From Prosopocoilus inquinatus (lineage: Eukaryota; Arthropoda; Insecta; Coleoptera; Lucanidae): a stretch of DNA of 64,000 nucleotides. Numbering within the stretch: the first letter of the stretch is position 1; every line of letters begins with the position of its first letter. Shown in pieces: positions 34,137-44,970 of this stretch. The position numbers and the translations under genes were made by a program. Under the pieces are notes generated by a model, which saw only the letters and a list, made by a program, of their open reading frames with translations, did no database searches and was not told the DNA's origin. The DNA is taken from the NCBI GenBank assembly GCA_036172665.1, contig CM069869.1, positions 5,518,001 to 5,582,000 of the forward strand, written 5' to 3'.

Positions 34137-35435
34137 TAATCGGAAACTTCCCTGTTTATTTTTTAGAAAAACTATATTATTATCTAATTTTTTGGTTTAT
34201 TATTGTTAGGATTGTTGTAATTTTTGTTACAACAATTTATTTGCATATTTTAGCTAGGTTTTACCAGGATTTCCCTAACTCTTGCAGTAAATACTGAAGT
34301 ATATGTTAAGACGGGCCCGGCCGCATCAGTAATGATATTCTTGGTTTCAAGTTATATCTTTGCTGATAATTTTTTTTTTTACCTCTAACAATCTCTTCAC
34401 ATTAATTTAAAAAAGTTTAGTAGGCTAAATTGTTTATATATTCCGTTATTCACTTTTGATAAAGCAAATAATTATATTTGCGACACGTCAAGTAAGTCAA
34501 TAAATTACCCTTTTAGCTCGTTTTAAAAAGTTTTTTTTATGTGTTTCATATTCTCTGCAATTCTCACGACCAAGAACTACCCAAAAATTTTACAGTTTTA
34601 GATAAAATTAAAATAAATCTGATCTACGTTGATCTTCATCTTTCTTTTATCCCACTTCCGGTTATACCGGAAGTCGCTGTTAACTTTCTTATTTTAATAT
34701 TTATGTTTATTTAAGGGTCTCTCGATTATTTTTGAGGAATACTTCCCACTCAGTTTGTCGAACTGATTAAAACAGAAATTGTTTTTGAACTACCATTTTT
34801 GTTCATACAATTTATTGCTCGTAATTAAAACTGAAAGGTTGAATTAAAGAAGCTCTCAAACGTGAAATAAACTTATTAGTCGCCGGTTACGACTGGTTTC
34901 TTAACTATCACCAATTCCCACGTACAGCGCGGCGCGCACATGCATACGTAGAGGTATTGCATCGAAAAATTGCACAGCCAAGTTGCAAAACTCATCCGCA
35001 GCGAAAAGGAAAAAAAAAAGGCCCGAACGAATCTTCCTCGGCGCACATAACCTCGTTTCCGAACAGCTTTCGACACGGCTCACATTCATTCCCATCCCGA
35101 GACGATGTTATTTAATATCGTGTGTAATCGAGTGCATGAGTTGCGACGCGGTGAAGAAACACCTACGACCTTTTAGGCAATTTGGGACAATTATATAAGC
35201 GAATCATTCATGCCGATTCCACAACACGAATGTGTGTAGGTACGTATCGAAGTAAATTACACACACACGCGGCTAATTGGTGTTACAACAAATGTCAGCC
35301 AATCATTTTTTATAATTTTTTTCGAAATAAGTCACTAGTACTGTAAGGTACATTAAGTTCGACAAGTAAGAAACGAATACATATTAAAATGCTAGATCAT
35401 AAAGAAATCAAGTAAGAAATTCTGTTGGTAAACAT
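34137..35435. other. PLE 3' flank and unassigned DNA
   Basis: No gene recognised. Small open frames at 34876-35198 lie on both strands in a slightly GC-richer patch and have no family signature. Confidence 0.35.
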
Positions 35436-35878
35436 TGGGTGCATTGGAACAAAGGGTTCCAGAAACAAATTAAATATTATCGTCTTCCTCGGTTGCTTAA
35501 AATAAATCGAATTATTCTCCATATCCTTTATGCTCCATTAGCACGTCCTAATTTTGACAAGAACTCCTTGTGTTCTGCTGACTATCTGGTGGATAGATAG
35601 ATAGATTAGCAGCGATTGCTGATGACTTCGGTGCCACCGGCAGCTACAGTGGGACAGGTCGGCATTATCTCAAACCTTCTCGAAATTTAAAATAAAGGGT
35701 GCCACTCAATTTTCTTTGTTGACACGCGGAAAAATTAAGAAAACACAGGTACGTCCAAGTTATAACAGCTTTATTTTAAAAGTATAATGGTATACAACAC
35801 AAAACAACTGACCCGCAAAAACGAGAGAGGGAGCAACCTCCACAAATATCAAACTGAACGTTAATAAGAGATTAAAAT
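35436..35878 (-). repeat. LTR-like repeat, inverted partner of 30605-30990
   Basis: Same sequence as the 30.6-kb copy in the opposite orientation, with an extra ~57 bp near 35570-35620. The PBS-like word is TGGCACCC here (35697-35704, minus strand), one change from the other copy. The minus-strand coding phrase of the other copy appears here on the plus strand as VHWNKGFQKQIKYYRLPRLL. Together the two copies bracket the PLE remnants. Confidence 0.6.
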
Positions 35879-36016
35879 GACAAACTTAACGTAAAATAAG
35901 TATCGGAGAGGAGGTCTTGCACATCTAAACAAACGAGCTAAAGGCCCTTATGTGCTCCAAGCACTCAAACCAAAACTGAAATTGATTACCACGCTTTCGG
36001 TGTATCGTAATCCGGA

Positions 36017-36060
36017 TTCGATAGTTTTCAATTTAGAAATAAAAATTGAAAACTATCGAA
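36017..36060. repeat. Perfect 18-bp-arm hairpin
   Basis: TTCGATAGTTTTCAATTT (36017-36034) is exactly inverted at 36043-36060 around an 8-nt loop. It lies upstream (in minus-strand sense) of the LTR-like repeat and could be part of it. Confidence 0.8.
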
Positions 36061-36098
36061 CACTTTGCACTTACCTGAAAACTAGCAAGTTATAGACG

Positions 36099-36896
36099 CG
36101 AATGGAGAGTAGCAAGAAAAGTGTAGTTATACGCGGAATTCCCTAGCTCGAGTGGAGAATTGGGTCGTAAGGCGAACTGAGACGATGTAGGTTTACGGGC
36201 GCCAGAGATCACTTGACCAACAGGATTCCTTGTCAATCCAAAACACTTATCTCTAAGAACGGATCGCTTAGCTAAGGTTCTTTATTTTTACTATTTTTCT
36301 ATTGTGTAACAAGGTGGTGGGCCACATAAATTCAACAACAAAACTAAAATACCGGCAATTTATTGCTTAAACAAATTCAAAATAATGTTTAATTTCTTGA
36401 TATTGTAACGTTGCCTTATTGGTAGTCTGGTTTTTACCAAGAAATAACGTATTAGGGGTTGCGTAGCTGAATTAATACAGGACAAAAAACATCAAGTACA
36501 TTTATTAAAAGTACAAGATACACTTACATGTCAGAAGCACTATTACGGACGACATACACAGTTCTCGCACTATAATCAGATATCGATGACTTCTCTCTTG
36601 CTATCGGAAAATCTCTCGGTATATATGCCTGGAGTTGACCTACTTTCTGCTGCGTGGGCGATTGACGTGTAGCTCTGTATTCTTGAAGCCTTCGATGATT
36701 CATTTTTCTCTATTGCCGGATTATTATGTAATTATGTGCAAAGTTATCGATCAAGGTTTTTCATTGTATTGTATGGATCTTAAATAATTATTTAGATAAT
36801 TATTTCTTCTGTTACAATATCAACTATTTACGTTAATTCAAATGAATAAGATTTAAATTGTAGTTATTCGAGCGCCTCGATTAACCTATCAGCAGT
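36099..36896. repeat. Duplicated repeat unit, copy 1 (interrupted by a solo LTR)
   Basis: CGAATGGAGAGTAGCAAG to CTCGATTAACCTAT matches 37369-37753 in the same orientation at high identity, except for the solo LTR at 36404-36816 plus its 4-bp duplication. Non-coding; family unknown. Confidence 0.9.
36404..36816. mobile_element. Solo LTR, 413 bp
   Basis: Begins TGTAAC and ends GTTACA, i.e. TG...CA with 6-bp inverted ends, flanked by the 4-bp target duplication ATAT (36400-36403, 36817-36820). The paralogous repeat copy near 37671-37683 shows the uninterrupted site CTTGATATCAAC with one ATAT, proving insertion. A TATATA word near 36620 and TTTATT at 36501 (AATAAA on the minus strand) fit promoter and polyadenylation signals and hint at minus orientation. 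TSD size suggests Ty3/gypsy, inferred only. Confidence 0.88.
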
Positions 36897-36924
36897 TCTA
36901 TGGGTTTTGTTCAATGCAGACAAA

Positions 36925-37067
36925 GGGGCCTACTTTGTTTCAAAGGCTTTAAATTTAAAAGCTGTTAAATTTTGTTGTACGGTAACAACCAATCATAGAA
37001 CGGTATTTTACATTTTAAAGGACCTTTAAATTTTAACAGCCCGTTAAACAGTTACAGAATACGCCCC
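36925..37067. mobile_element. 143-bp MITE-like element (copy B)
   Basis: Second copy of 21429-21573, ends GGGGCCTA and the inverse of GGGGCGTATTCTGTA, again flanked by AAA. It sits in the larger repeat shared with 21325-21775. Confidence 0.6.
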
Positions 37068-37250
37068 AAAATGTGGTACTTTACAATAAAACTAATACTC
37101 AAATGAAATAAATGATTTTAAATTCTAATATTCCGTGGATTAGTGGAGAGCATTAATTAGGGTCACCCCAGACGTACACCTTCACTTTTCTTAAATTTTC
37201 CTTCTCGCTCTCTTCAGTAAACGATTCGAGTCCTATCAACGTGTGTCCCG

Positions 37251-37370
37251 CTAACTATCTGGCGGAAAAATGGGTTAGCATCGACTGCGAATGACTTCGG
37301 TGCCGCCGGCAGCTACAGTGGGACGGGTCGGGATTATTTCAAGCTTTCGCGACATTTAAACTAAAGGGCG
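37251..37370 (-). repeat. Fragment of the LTR-like repeat
   Basis: ATGACTTCGGTGCCGCCGGC...CAGTGGGACGGGTCGGG.. matches 35620-35700 in the same orientation, then is cut at AAAGGGCG and joined directly to repeat copy 2. A junction produced by recombination or nested insertion. Confidence 0.65.
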
Positions 37371-37753
37371 AATGGAGAGTAGCAAGAAAAGTGCGTAGTT
37401 ATACGCGGAACTCCCTAGCTTGAGTGGAGAATTGGGTCGTAAGTCGAACTGCGACGATGTAGGTTTACGGGCGCCAGAGATAACTTAACCAACAGGATTC
37501 GTTGTCAATCCAAAACGCTTATCTCCAAAAACGGATCGCTTCGCTAACGTTCTTTATTCTTACTATTTTTTTATTGTGTAATAAGGTGGTGGGCCACATA
37601 AATTTAAGAACAAAACTAAAATACCGGCAATTTATTGCTCTAACGAAGCCAAAATAATGTTTGATTCCTTGATATCAACTATTTATGTTAACTCAAATGA
37701 ACAAGATTTAAATTGTAGTTATTCGAGAGCCTCGATTAACCTATAAGCGGTTC
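37369..37753. repeat. Duplicated repeat unit, copy 2 (uninterrupted)
   Basis: Same sequence as 36099-36896 without the solo LTR; preserves the pre-integration site CTTGATATCAAC. Confidence 0.9.
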
Positions 37754-38639
37754 AGTAACAATTGAAATGCGTAAAACTAAATTTCCGAACGTTAGTTAAC
37801 GAATATTCAAATTTTCGAAACTGTATATGGTCACAATGACGTTTCTCGAACATAAAGTGTAAAGCTGTTGATCACAGAACGTCGGCGAAGTCGTCAAACG
37901 AGGCCGAGGAATATTCTTATGCGTTGGCGGCGCTAAATGCCGAGGAATAGTAGCCAAAAAAGGGACAGCAAATCTTGTAGGTCTTACAATAAAGTCTCAG
38001 CGTAAAAGAACAAAGGCTAAGAGAAATAAATGAACCAAATGTTACGATATGGTTAAAGTTTCAATACATTAATAACCTTACCTGTGCAAAGCTTCACAGG
38101 CTTTTCAATTAATGCACCGAAGATGCACTTGCGTCCAAAGGTCATCTATGATTGCGGCACTGCTGTCGTTTGAGTTATGTCCACACGGACAAATTAACTC
38201 CCAAATTAACAACCAAAATAATGTCGATGCCGTGTTGGCTGCTTCGAGCGCGAAATCGCTCATCCCGTGTGCCCAGATTTAGCTAATCGTAAATTCAGAA
38301 AATCTCAACATCTCTAACTCAAAGAGAAGTCGCATGCTTCAGCGCTAGCAACATGCGAATCACAGAATAAAGAGAAGATAGTGTCGGTTTCACAGAATAA
38401 CAATCAAGGGTGAAAATAATGACGATGGGAACTTGACAAAAAATGTAAAGCGATGACATAAAAGATGAAGGCAGACCGGGCGGCGTTAACTTGAGTAAAA
38501 TGAGATGCATTTCAACTTGTTTTAACTGAACAAAAATAGAGATATTTTTTCTTTTTTTAAGAAAAACGTCTAAATACCCAAGCTCCGGTCACTTGATAAC
38601 AAAAAAATATATAATATACCACACAATGGTGATAGCAAG
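37754..38639. other. Unassigned DNA
   Basis: No gene, array or terminus recognised. Confidence 0.4.
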
Positions 38640-38830
38640 GTTAACACCGTGACGAATGGCTTCAGTGTCGATTGTATTGGGACGGGGTGGGAGTTATCAA
38701 ACCAAACGCGAAAATCACCTCAAAGGGCGCCACTTAATTTTGTTAATACTAGATACCGCGGAAAAATCAAGAAAACGCGACTCATCCAAAATATCCACAA
38801 ACTTTATTTACATTGAACAAATAACAGAAA
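38640..38830 (-). repeat. Diverged member of the LTR-like repeat family
   Basis: On the minus strand: AAATAAAGTTTGTGGATATT, GCGTTTTCTTGATTTTTCCG, then AAATTAAG followed by TGGCGCCC, TTCGCG and a CCCCGTCCCA block. Order and key words match the copies at 30.6 and 35.7 kb, including the PBS-like TGGCGCCC, but unique positions differ widely. An older or separate subfamily. Confidence 0.5.
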
Positions 38831-40440
38831 CAACACAATAAAAACACTTCAACCCTGTATTAATAAAATAAACATCCACTTCGGCGATTTATAAAATCGA
38901 AAAACAAGAAAAACATCGCTAAACCGAACAATACTGAAGCTAGTAAAATTACCCAGAGGTGATTGTGTATCTGAAGTGGCAAATTTACGAACAAAAAAAG
39001 AAAAAAACAAACAGCTCACGGCTGTATAGATTAAGACCATACGTAAATCAACTTTCCAAATTACTTCACTAACGATCCTCCAGAGTATGTATTCAGATCT
39101 GAATTAAAGTCACTCTTTCGTTGAAGCGATATAAAAAGCTTAGCCAAAAATTAACCCAAACACAATAGTCCGGATGGAACTCGTATACAATTTAATGAGA
39201 GGGCTCAATCGGTTACGCAAAAACGCGTCTATTTAATCCGCGGGAATTGTGCGTGAATCCACAGTTAAATCATTCAACAAAAATTACCCCAGAAAAAAAA
39301 ATTAAATAAAAAGTTCTGACCTGTCCTCGCGCTGCGTTGAGTCAGCCTAGACGACGGCGACGGTCAGTGCTCCGATTTTATTCTGCTTCCTCCACGTCCT
39401 TCTTTTACCGTTCCTCGTCGGACGACAATGGAGGTTTGCAACTCCTCTGAAGGTCAAGAAGTCCAAGGGGAATTTACAGCTGAAGGACCGAAAGGGCGAA
39501 TAGGGAGGAAAACGCCTCGTGGAAGGTGAAAGCCTCGAGGTTGGGAACACGAAGTTCAAGAGCACCGGGAGATAAAAGCCTAGTGGAGAAACGAAGAAAC
39601 AACATCGTAACACACGAATACTTTATAAATAACCAAATACGTACAAACACAGGACGTGTGGTCATTCCGACATCTAATTCTAGAATAATCTGTTATAAAT
39701 TCGATTCGGGGTAACGGGTTGAAAAAGGCAAATAGGAGAAAAGAAAACGACCGAAGAGGGCGAGCCAATTCGTCAGAACGTGACATAAACCTTTTCCAAT
39801 GAAAATTGAATGACATGGGTCACGATCGCATCCACGAAGCGAATGCAATATTTCGCAATTCCCCGCAAGCGGAAAGCAAAAAAGAAACCCGCCACTCTGG
39901 CGACACCCGGAATAATTCTAAAAACCATCCAGAAACTTCCTTAAGATTCCATATAAATTCGAGATACGCGTTTCTAATTTGAAATGCATTCTTCGAAGAT
40001 CTAAAAAAAAAAAACGAAACGAATAAGTGATCTGGGAATTGTTTTCAGCCTCGAGCGGTCACAAAACACATTTCGCTCGCTCGCCTTCGACGATACACCT
40101 CTTTCCTGTGTACTAAAAGTAGCTCGATGATAACAGAATAAATCTAACTCCGGAACCTTTTGGGATACAGGGCATGCCAAAGCAAGAAAAGGATTTAAAA
40201 TTGTAACAATACATCGAGCGGCCCACAAAAGCGGTTCCGGGCAGACGTGGGCCTTGGATGCAGGCGACGGACGGGAATTATTTGACGATGCATTGAATAG
40301 AATTAAATAATACAGGTGTACTTGTTATATAGGGTGTCTCAGGATGAAAGGAGAAAAATGAATTGTAAGAGTTCATTTCATTTCGTTTAATAAAAAGTTT
40401 GATTTCACTACTTGAGTCTTTTGTGACTACTTAAACATCC
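38831..40440. other. Unassigned DNA
   Basis: No gene recognised. 40330-40345 (ATAGGGTGTCTCAGGATGA) resembles a transposon terminus but no partner was found. Confidence 0.4.
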
Positions 40441-40465
40441 AATTTGTGTTAGAACTTTTGAACGT

Positions 40466-40640
40466 AATAGCTTAATTTGTAAAGCAGTTCGTGAGTAACC
40501 AGAAGGACTCGGGCTCGAATCTCAATTATGGTTGGGAAAATATCAACGCCTTCAAGATATTTCCTGTGGCAAATCGAATGTAGAAATCGCAAATATCTAT
40601 CTCGACCTGGTCTTCATCTGAAGAACTATCTAGTAAGGAT
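40466..40640 (+). mobile_element. Possible tRNA-derived SINE (weak)
   Basis: A box A-like TAATAGCTTAATTTGTAAAGC (40466-40486) and a box B-like GGGCTCGAATCT (40510-40521) lie 24 nt apart, the arrangement of an internal RNA polymerase III promoter. The rest cannot fold as a proper tRNA cloverleaf. Followed by ~120 bp of unassigned sequence, as in a SINE body. Confidence 0.4.
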
Positions 40641-40769
40641 GATCAAATTGTCAGATGACAAGTAGTGATCACTGTAATCTTCTCCTGCTTGCCGATGACC
40701 ACGAAAAATTAACTCACCAAGAAAAGATCAAACAGCCGTTCTGAGAATTCATCATATGGTATCGTATAC

Positions 40770-42740
40770 CTCAGTATCTCGAAAGCGGTACGAGATAGAG
40801 ACATCCGGTTTTCACCATTCGATTTGTCTCGAAAAACCTCTATATAGTCGGTGATTTTCCTATTTTCGGACAAGTATACCACCAGAAAAGTAATTGTTTC
40901 TGAAAATTGCTACATTTTTAGAGCCATCCGAAGCGTTCTGTTGTTATATTATTTTTAAATGTCAGTGTTGGCTCCCTTTTACATTAATTTTGATTAATCT
41001 GCAACGTTATGGCTCAGGCAAATATCACTATTTAAAACTCGCATGGTCAGATGGTCATTGGTAACGAAGAGGATCAAGTAGTCGTTTGGAGTACCCTTAG
41101 TATCTCGAAAACGGTTCGAGATAGAGGCCTCCGGTTTTCACCGTTCGATTCGTCTCGAAGAACCTTCATAGGGACGATGTTTTCCGTATTTTCTGAAAAG
41201 AAAATCACCATGAAAATATCTGTTTTCGAAGTTGGCCACTCCAACAGTGCCATCCGAGGCGTTTTCTTGTTAATTTTTTTTTAAATGTTAGTGTTAGCTG
41301 CCTTTTACAATAATTTTAAAGAAATCTACAACATTTTGAGTCGGAAAAATGTGACTATTTGATTCGTTCATGGTCAGAACGTCATTGGTAATCCAGAGAA
41401 TCACTTAGTCGTTCGGAACATCCTCAGTATCTCGAAAACGGTTCGAGATAGAGACTTCCGGTTTTCACATCCGATTCGTCTCGCAAAATTTCTACGAAAA
41501 CGATGTTTTCCCTATTACCTGATGAAGAAAGTCATTATGAAAACATTCGTTTTCGAAAATTTCCACTCACAGTGCCATCCGAAGCGTTCTCTTGTTATAT
41601 TCTTTTTAAATGTTAGTGTTGGCTGTCTTTTACAATAATTTTAATTGATTTGCAATATTTTGAGACATAAAAATGTGACTATTCAATTCTTTCGTGGTCA
41701 GAAAGTCACTGGTAATCCAGAGGATCACATGGTCGTTCGGAATATCCGCAATATCTCGAAAACAGTTTGAGAAAGAGGCTTTCCGTTTTCACCAATCGAT
41801 TCGTCTCAAAAAGCCTCCAAGAAAACGATGTTTTTCGTATTATCCGATGTAGAAATTCACTATGGAAACATTCATTTTCAAAAATTTCCACTCTAACAAT
41901 ACCATCCGAGGCGTTCTCTTATTAAATTCTCTTTAAACGTTAGTGTTGGCTGCCTTTTAGAATAATTTTAATTGATCTACAACATTTTGAGTCAGAAAAA
42001 TGTGACTATTCAATTCTTTCGTGGTCAGAACATCACTGGTCTGGATCCAAAGGATCAAATGGTCCTTCGGAACATCATCACAACAGTATCTCGAAAACGG
42101 TTCAAGATAGATGCTCTCATTGGTTTGGCCTCGGAAAACTTCTATAGAAATGATGTTTTTTCCTATTTTCTGATGAAGAAAATCACCAAAAATCCATTCT
42201 TTTTCGACAATTGCCACTCTCACAGTGCCATCCGAGGCGTTCTCTTGTTAAGTTCTTTTTAAATGTTATGTAAGTGTTGGCTGCCTTTTAAAATAACTTT
42301 AATTGATCTACATGAATTTGACTCTAGGATAATGCGATTGTTTGATCCTTCCGTGGTCAGATCATTATTGGTAACCGAGAGCATCAAATAGTCGTTCGGA
42401 ACACCCTCAGTATCTCGAAAACGGTCGAGGTAGAGGCCTCCGGTTTTCACCGTTCAATTCGTCTCGAAAAACCTCCAATAAGACGCTAATTTTTCCCATT
42501 TTTTGTTGAAGAAAATCAAAATAAATAAATAAAGAAGAAAATTGCTTTTCTCACAGAGCCATGGACACGTTCTTTTGATTACTTATGTTTAAATGTTAGT
42601 GTTGTCTACTTTTACGTAAATTTAGTTGACCTACAATCTTTTGACTCAGGAGGAAAATCTCTGACTATTTGATCTTCTCGTGGCCAGATGGTTGCCAATG
42701 ACTACTGTCCACGAAAAATCAAAATATAGTCGTTTGGCCT
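40770..42740. repeat. Satellite array, ~326-bp unit, about six copies
   Basis: The phrase TTAGTGTTGGCTGCCTTTTA and variants occur at about 40963, 41289, 41612, 41940, 42268 and 42596, giving a period of 323-328 bp. Each unit also carries TATCTCGAAAACGGTTCGAG followed by ATAG, a hairpin with 9-bp arms around AACGG, then CCGGTTTTCACC, TCGTCTCGAAAAACCTC, and CCATCCGAGGCGTTCTCTTG. The first and last units are more diverged, typical of array edges. The open frames here follow the repeat and are not genes. Confidence 0.93.
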
Positions 42741-43059
42741 CTCACTGTTTTCCGCCAGTGTTTCTATGTATTTAGTTAAATACTAAATAGTAATTGCAAG
42801 AAATTGAAAACAGTTTTTATAGCAACGTTTAGAAAACATTAAAAATGGGAACCAAACCCAAAAACTGTAGTATTTGTTGGAAGATTACCTGCTCTAAAGT
42901 AGAGTCGGACTAATCAAATCTACATTACCAGGAAATTGAAAAGTGACTGAACCACGTGGAGAAAGGAGAGATCAATACGATTATGATGACACTAAACGAC
43001 TGGTAGATCTGACTTGATACTGGCCGAAGAAAGTAGGTGCATTGGAAAGAAATGAAGAG

Positions 43060-43190
43060 GCCAGTTTAAGTAGCGACATCTTGCGATCGCTTTTTGATCA
43101 GACATTGCATTAGGGGTGAAACAGCTGCACAGAGGACGCTCGAGGCATCCACTGCAATCAAAAACGATTTCCAACAATTTTTTTTGAAAT
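43060..43190. repeat. Rearranged fragment of the hammerhead-bearing repeat
   Basis: Left part AGTAGCGACATCTTGCGATCG... is in the orientation of 46980-47025. The right part GGTGAAACAGCTGCACAGAGG...CACTGCAATCAAAAACGATTT is in the orientation of 47234-47290. It keeps GAAACAGCTG but lacks CTGAAGA and the GTC cleavage triplet (GCAC instead). The ribozyme is therefore destroyed. Confidence 0.75.
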
Positions 43191-44970
43191 GAATTCTTTT
43201 AATGATTGGAAACAAAGGTTAGAAACAATGCAAATAATGACAACGATATTGTTTTTACCCTCATGCACACTGCCATTACACGTCACATATGGCATGAGAC
43301 GATCTGTATATTGCTGTTTGAGTATGGTCAGATCATATTTCTGCTCTTCAATGGGTTTTGGCTTTCGTGTTAAAAATTATTCATCGCATGTGTCGCAACT
43401 TCGGAGAAGCAGGTTTTTTTTTTCTGCTCGCCTGGCGTTTTCGTTTTTGCCTCGAGAAGATCGGGGGGCTTATTTGAAGAAACACGCCGGCGACGCCGAC
43501 GGTGACGACATGCGAAAGGAAATAGCCACTTGACTTGAGAAAACAGGTTGACATTGAATATAATTATTCCTGATAGTTCATCGGTAATTTGTAATAATTT
43601 ACTGCAGCTCATTATTATATAATACACTGACTGTTCATTATTTGTAATAATTGTTCGCGCCGTAGAAGCGCGCGTGTGTGTGAGAGCAAACACTGTACAT
43701 ACTTATAAGTTGTCGGTTGAGCAAACGTCGACTTGCTTTAAATATCACAATTTCCGGTGCTCATTTCAGTGCTCGTTTAGTCATTTATTATCCGGGAAAC
43801 GTAGGTACAACGGTCAGTTTCTACTGCTGGTTTTCTTCTTTGAACGTAATTTCAGCAAGAAATTTATTGTTCTCACACTTGGTTCTAACAATTTTAAATT
43901 AGCTATGCACGGAGAAGGTTGTAATTTGCTATAAAACTCATTATAGATCATTATAGAAGACATTTTTTTTCTAGAACACAACTATGCGATTAACAGAATG
44001 AAATGGATCTGTGGGTCGCTTACGAAATCACAAAGTCAGCAAAGACTTCGCACTGATTAGATGATGGGGTCCTATTTATACATTTTTTCCCTTTCTTTCT
44101 TAACAGATTTTTTTTGTTTTAGTTCAAATATTTTTGTGATGTGCTTTAGAATCGTGTTTATTTGATGAAAATTGAAAATTAATTCTCAATTCCAATTAAA
44201 TCGTAAGTAAAATCAGAGATTGCTAAAGAGAAACAGTCGCATGGACTTGAGTACATTAACCAATCACTTAAATAAATTTCTTCCCTTTTGAAATCTATCT
44301 AAATCTATCTCAATTTGAATTGATCACGTCACTCATGAATATGAAAACGGTTTCTTCTCCTTCTTCAATTCGTTTCTCTTCGAACCATTCAACTATGTGA
44401 GCTCTTCTCCAAAGTACCCACACGTTTAACTTACTTCTCATATTAAATCATCATGCGCTCACTAATAATAATTAATCAGTTGAATATATTTGCTTCGTGC
44501 ATCACGTTATTCCTGTAGAACTAGATCATTATCGCGCCGGTTAGGCCGAGGCTTAACATCTGAAACATTCCGAATCGGCTCGACTTGACTTTTTCGAGGA
44601 TATCCTTTCCATTTTTGTTGGCTTTTAATTGGCCTCGGCTCTCCCGTTTGCGGTAAATTAGCCGCTGGAAACAGGACGAGCTCGATCTGGAGCCACGTCC
44701 TTCGTGCGTACAGGTGACCGGAAGCGAGAAATTGATTTCGAAACTTGTTAAGGAAATTCTCGGGCACGTCGTAATTTTTACGTCCGGTAGGTATCACCTA
44801 CTAGAATTACGGTCATTTTGTTATTAGGTAAAAAGAAAGAAATTGTTTACACAAGCACAAAACGCTAATGAACGTAATTACTACAGAAAAGTGATCCAGG
44901 ATGATTAAATGGAGAAACAAAAATTGAAAATTTCAGCTCGAAATCAGTTTTGATTCACTTGAGCAATGTA
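43191..44970. other. Unassigned DNA
   Basis: Open frames at 43189-43533, 43674-43934 and 44507-44797 (minus, 96 codons, GC-richer, PTGRKNYDVPENFLNKFR...) have no family signature I recognise. The last could be an exon or conserved block but lacks proof. A ~45-bp phrase near 44020 (AAGTCAGCAAAGACTTCGCA) recurs in variant form at 46710. Confidence 0.35.

Noticed and set aside
41051..42450. Repeated open frames of 60-96 residues
   Set aside because: They recur with the 326-bp satellite period on both strands and are by-products of the repeat.
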